Positions 6,201-10,711 of a stretch of DNA of 10,711 nt are shown piece by piece. The stretch is from an uncultured Prevotella sp. (GTDB lineage Bacteria > Bacteroidota > Bacteroidia > Bacteroidales > Bacteroidaceae): assembly GCA_905373605.1 (NCBI GenBank), contig CAJPTO010000095.1, positions 1-10,711 on the forward strand. The letters are read 5' to 3'. Position 1 is the first letter of the stretch, and the number at the start of each line of letters is the position of its first letter. The notes beneath the pieces were generated by a model. The model had not been told where the DNA came from. It saw only the letters and a list, made by a program, of their open reading frames with translations, and did not search any database. Both the position numbers and the translations under genes were made by a program.

Positions 6201-7089
6201 GGAGTACGATGGCATCCAGTCGAACGGTTGGACCGACGACGACCATGTCAACGACCTCATTCAGAAGCTCATCATGAACTACATCCGCAAGTATAAGCTG
6301 CTGGATGCCGAGCTCAAACGCCGCAAGTTCGCCATAACCATCGGCGACGAGCTGCCATCGGGCATTCTCCAAATGGCCAAAGTGTACGTTGCCAAGAAAC
6401 GTAAGATTGGCGTTGGCGACAAACTTGCTGGTCGACATGGTAATAAGGGTATCGTTTCGAAGGTGGTTCGCATGGAAGACATGCCCTTCCTCGAAGACGG
6501 ACGCCCCGTAGACCTCGTGCTTAACCCCCTTGGTGTGCCCTCGCGTATGAACCTCGGGCAGATTTTCGAAGCCATCTTAGGTGCTGCCGGCAAAAACTTG
6601 GGACTGAAATTCGCTACTCCTATCTTCGATGGAGCGAAGCTAGACGACCTCTCCGAATGGACCGACAAGGCTGGTTTGCCCCATCTTTGCTCAACATACC
6701 TCTACGATGGCGAAACTGGAGAGAAGTTCGACCAGCCTGCAACCGTGGGTGTTACCTACTTCTTGAAGCTCGGCCACATGGTAGAAGACAAGATGCACGC
6801 ACGTTCCATCGGCCCCTACTCGCTCATCACCCAGCAACCACTCGGTGGTAAGGCGCAGTTTGGTGGACAGCGTTTCGGAGAAATGGAAGTTTGGGCCATC
6901 GAAGCATTCGGTGCAAGCCACATCCTTCAAGAAATCCTCACCATCAAGAGTGATGATGTTGTGGGTCGCTCTAAGGCCTACGAAGCCATCGTCAAAGGCG
7001 AACCGATGCCAACACCAGGCATTCCCGAGTCGCTCAATGTGCTTCTGCACGAGCTTCGCGGTCTGGGACTGAGCATCAAGATGGATTAA
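3277..7089 (+). CDS. rpoB: DNA-directed RNA polymerase subunit beta
   Basis: Beta is one of the two large catalytic subunits of RNA polymerase. The 1270-residue protein is complete and runs from an orthodox N-terminus to the conserved ending LLHELRGLGLSIKMD. The rifampicin-binding cluster is residues 472-494 and keeps the sensitive-type residues Gln474, Asp477, His487, Arg490 and Ser492 (E. coli Q513, D516, H526, R529, S531). It is followed by RERAGFEVRDVH and the SPEGPNIGLI block. Further conserved blocks are MPWKGYNYEDA (about 769-779), GDKLAGRHGNKG (Lys1049 and Lys1057, equivalent to E. coli active-site K1065 and K1073) and QFGGQRFGEMEVWAIEAFGA near 1193-1212. Segments at about 228-310 and about 900-1035 correspond in position to lineage-specific insertions in the E. 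coli subunit. No Shine-Dalgarno precedes the ATG. rpoC starts 27 bp after the stop. Confidence 0.99.
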   Translation: MASKIVDNRVNFASVHNPMPYPDFLDVQLKSFKDFLQLDTPPEERKNDGLYKVFAENFPITDTRNNFVLEFLDYYIDPPRYTIDECLERGLTYSVPLKAKMKLYCTDPDHEDFGTFIQDVFLGTIPYMTSNGTFVINGAERVVVSQLHRSPGVFFGQGVHANGTMLYSARIIPFKGSWIEFATDINNVMYAYIDRKKKLPVTTLLRAIGYENDRDILQIFDLAEEVKVNKKNMKDALGKRLAARVLKSWNEDFVDEDTGEVVSIERNEVIMERETEITEENVGEILDSGVSTVLLHKDADAANKFSIIFNTLAKDPSNSEKEAVLYIYRQLRNADPADDASAREVFQNLFFSDKRYDLGEVGRYRINKKLGLDTDMDTRVLTKDDIIEIIKYLIQLVNSNATVDDIDHLSNRRVRTVGEQLANQFSIGLARMSRTIRERMNVRDNEVFTPTDLINAKTISSVINSFFGTNPLSQFMDQTNPLAEVTHKRRLSALGPGGLSRERAGFEVRDVHYTHYGRLCPIESPEGPNIGLISSLCVYANINELGFIETPYRKVSEGVVDLDNKNLVYLTAEEEEDHIIGQGNAPLNEDGTFIRDVVKCRQDADFPVVAPAEVDLMDVSPQQIASVSAGLIPFLEHDDGHRALMGCNMMRQAVPLLHNDAPIVGTGLEKQVCEDSRTMITAEGDGVIDYVDATTIRILYDRTEDEEYVSFEPALKEYRVPKFRRTNQNMTIDLRPICVKGQRVKAGDILTEGYATENGELALGRNLLVAYMPWKGYNYEDAIVLSERLVRDDVLTSVHVDEYSLDVRETKRGVEEFTSDIPNVSEEATKDLDDNGVVRVGARIEPGDILIGKISPKGESDPSPEEKLLRAIFGDKAGDVKDSSLKANPSLSGVVIDKKMFSRAIKTRESKKQDKVILAKIDEEYEVKNEDLKDILVDKLLELTEDKVSQGVKDYTGAEIINKGSKFTAATLKNLEYDGIQSNGWTDDDHVNDLIQKLIMNYIRKYKLLDAELKRRKFAITIGDELPSGILQMAKVYVAKKRKIGVGDKLAGRHGNKGIVSKVVRMEDMPFLEDGRPVDLVLNPLGVPSRMNLGQIFEAILGAAGKNLGLKFATPIFDGAKLDDLSEWTDKAGLPHLCSTYLYDGETGEKFDQPATVGVTYFLKLGHMVEDKMHARSIGPYSLITQQPLGGKAQFGGQRFGEMEVWAIEAFGASHILQEILTIKSDDVVGRSKAYEAIVKGEPMPTPGIPESLNVLLHELRGLGLSIKMD

Positions 7090-7116
7090 TTCACACCCTT
7101 AATTGAAAAAGTAAAA

Positions 7117-10711
<3,595 letters not shown>

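Overview
The window is a core housekeeping block of a Bacteroidales genome, probably Prevotellaceae. It reads tRNA-Trp (3' part), secE, nusG, rplK, rplA, rplJ, rplL, rpoB and rpoC (5' part), all on the + strand. The lineage call rests on three things: gene order; starts preceded by A/T-rich sequence with no GGAGG-type Shine-Dalgarno; and insertion patterns in the two large RNA polymerase subunits. No alignment was run, so genus level is only a guess. All seven genes whose ends are visible stop with TAA.

Layout: bases 1-51 are the anticodon arm, T arm and 3' acceptor strand of tRNA-Trp (anticodon CCA). secE (68-259, preprotein translocase) and nusG (274-819, elongation factor) follow closely. 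Then come ribosomal stalk and L1-arm proteins L11 (875-1315), L1 (1336-2028), L10 (2047-2565) and L7/L12 (2673-3053). A 223-bp gap between rplL and rpoB holds a clear intrinsic terminator-like hairpin (3078-3116) and, after it, a potentially structured rpoB leader (about 3166-3250). rpoB (3277-7089) and rpoC (7117 to the window edge) encode the two catalytic subunits of RNA polymerase.

How the genes work together: L11, L10 and L7/L12 build the GTPase-associated stalk and L1 the opposite mobile stalk. NusG binds RNA polymerase and can couple it to ribosomes. beta and beta' form the polymerase active centre. The rplL-rpoB hairpin fits the known need to make more ribosomal protein than polymerase from a shared transcript.

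I found no undescribed system. The region is ordinary and highly conserved, with no mobile element, CRISPR array, broken gene or sign of transfer. The items most worth a second look are non-coding: the rplL/rpoB attenuator, the possible alternative pairings in the rpoB leader, and the lack of room for a classical L10 leader ahead of rplJ.
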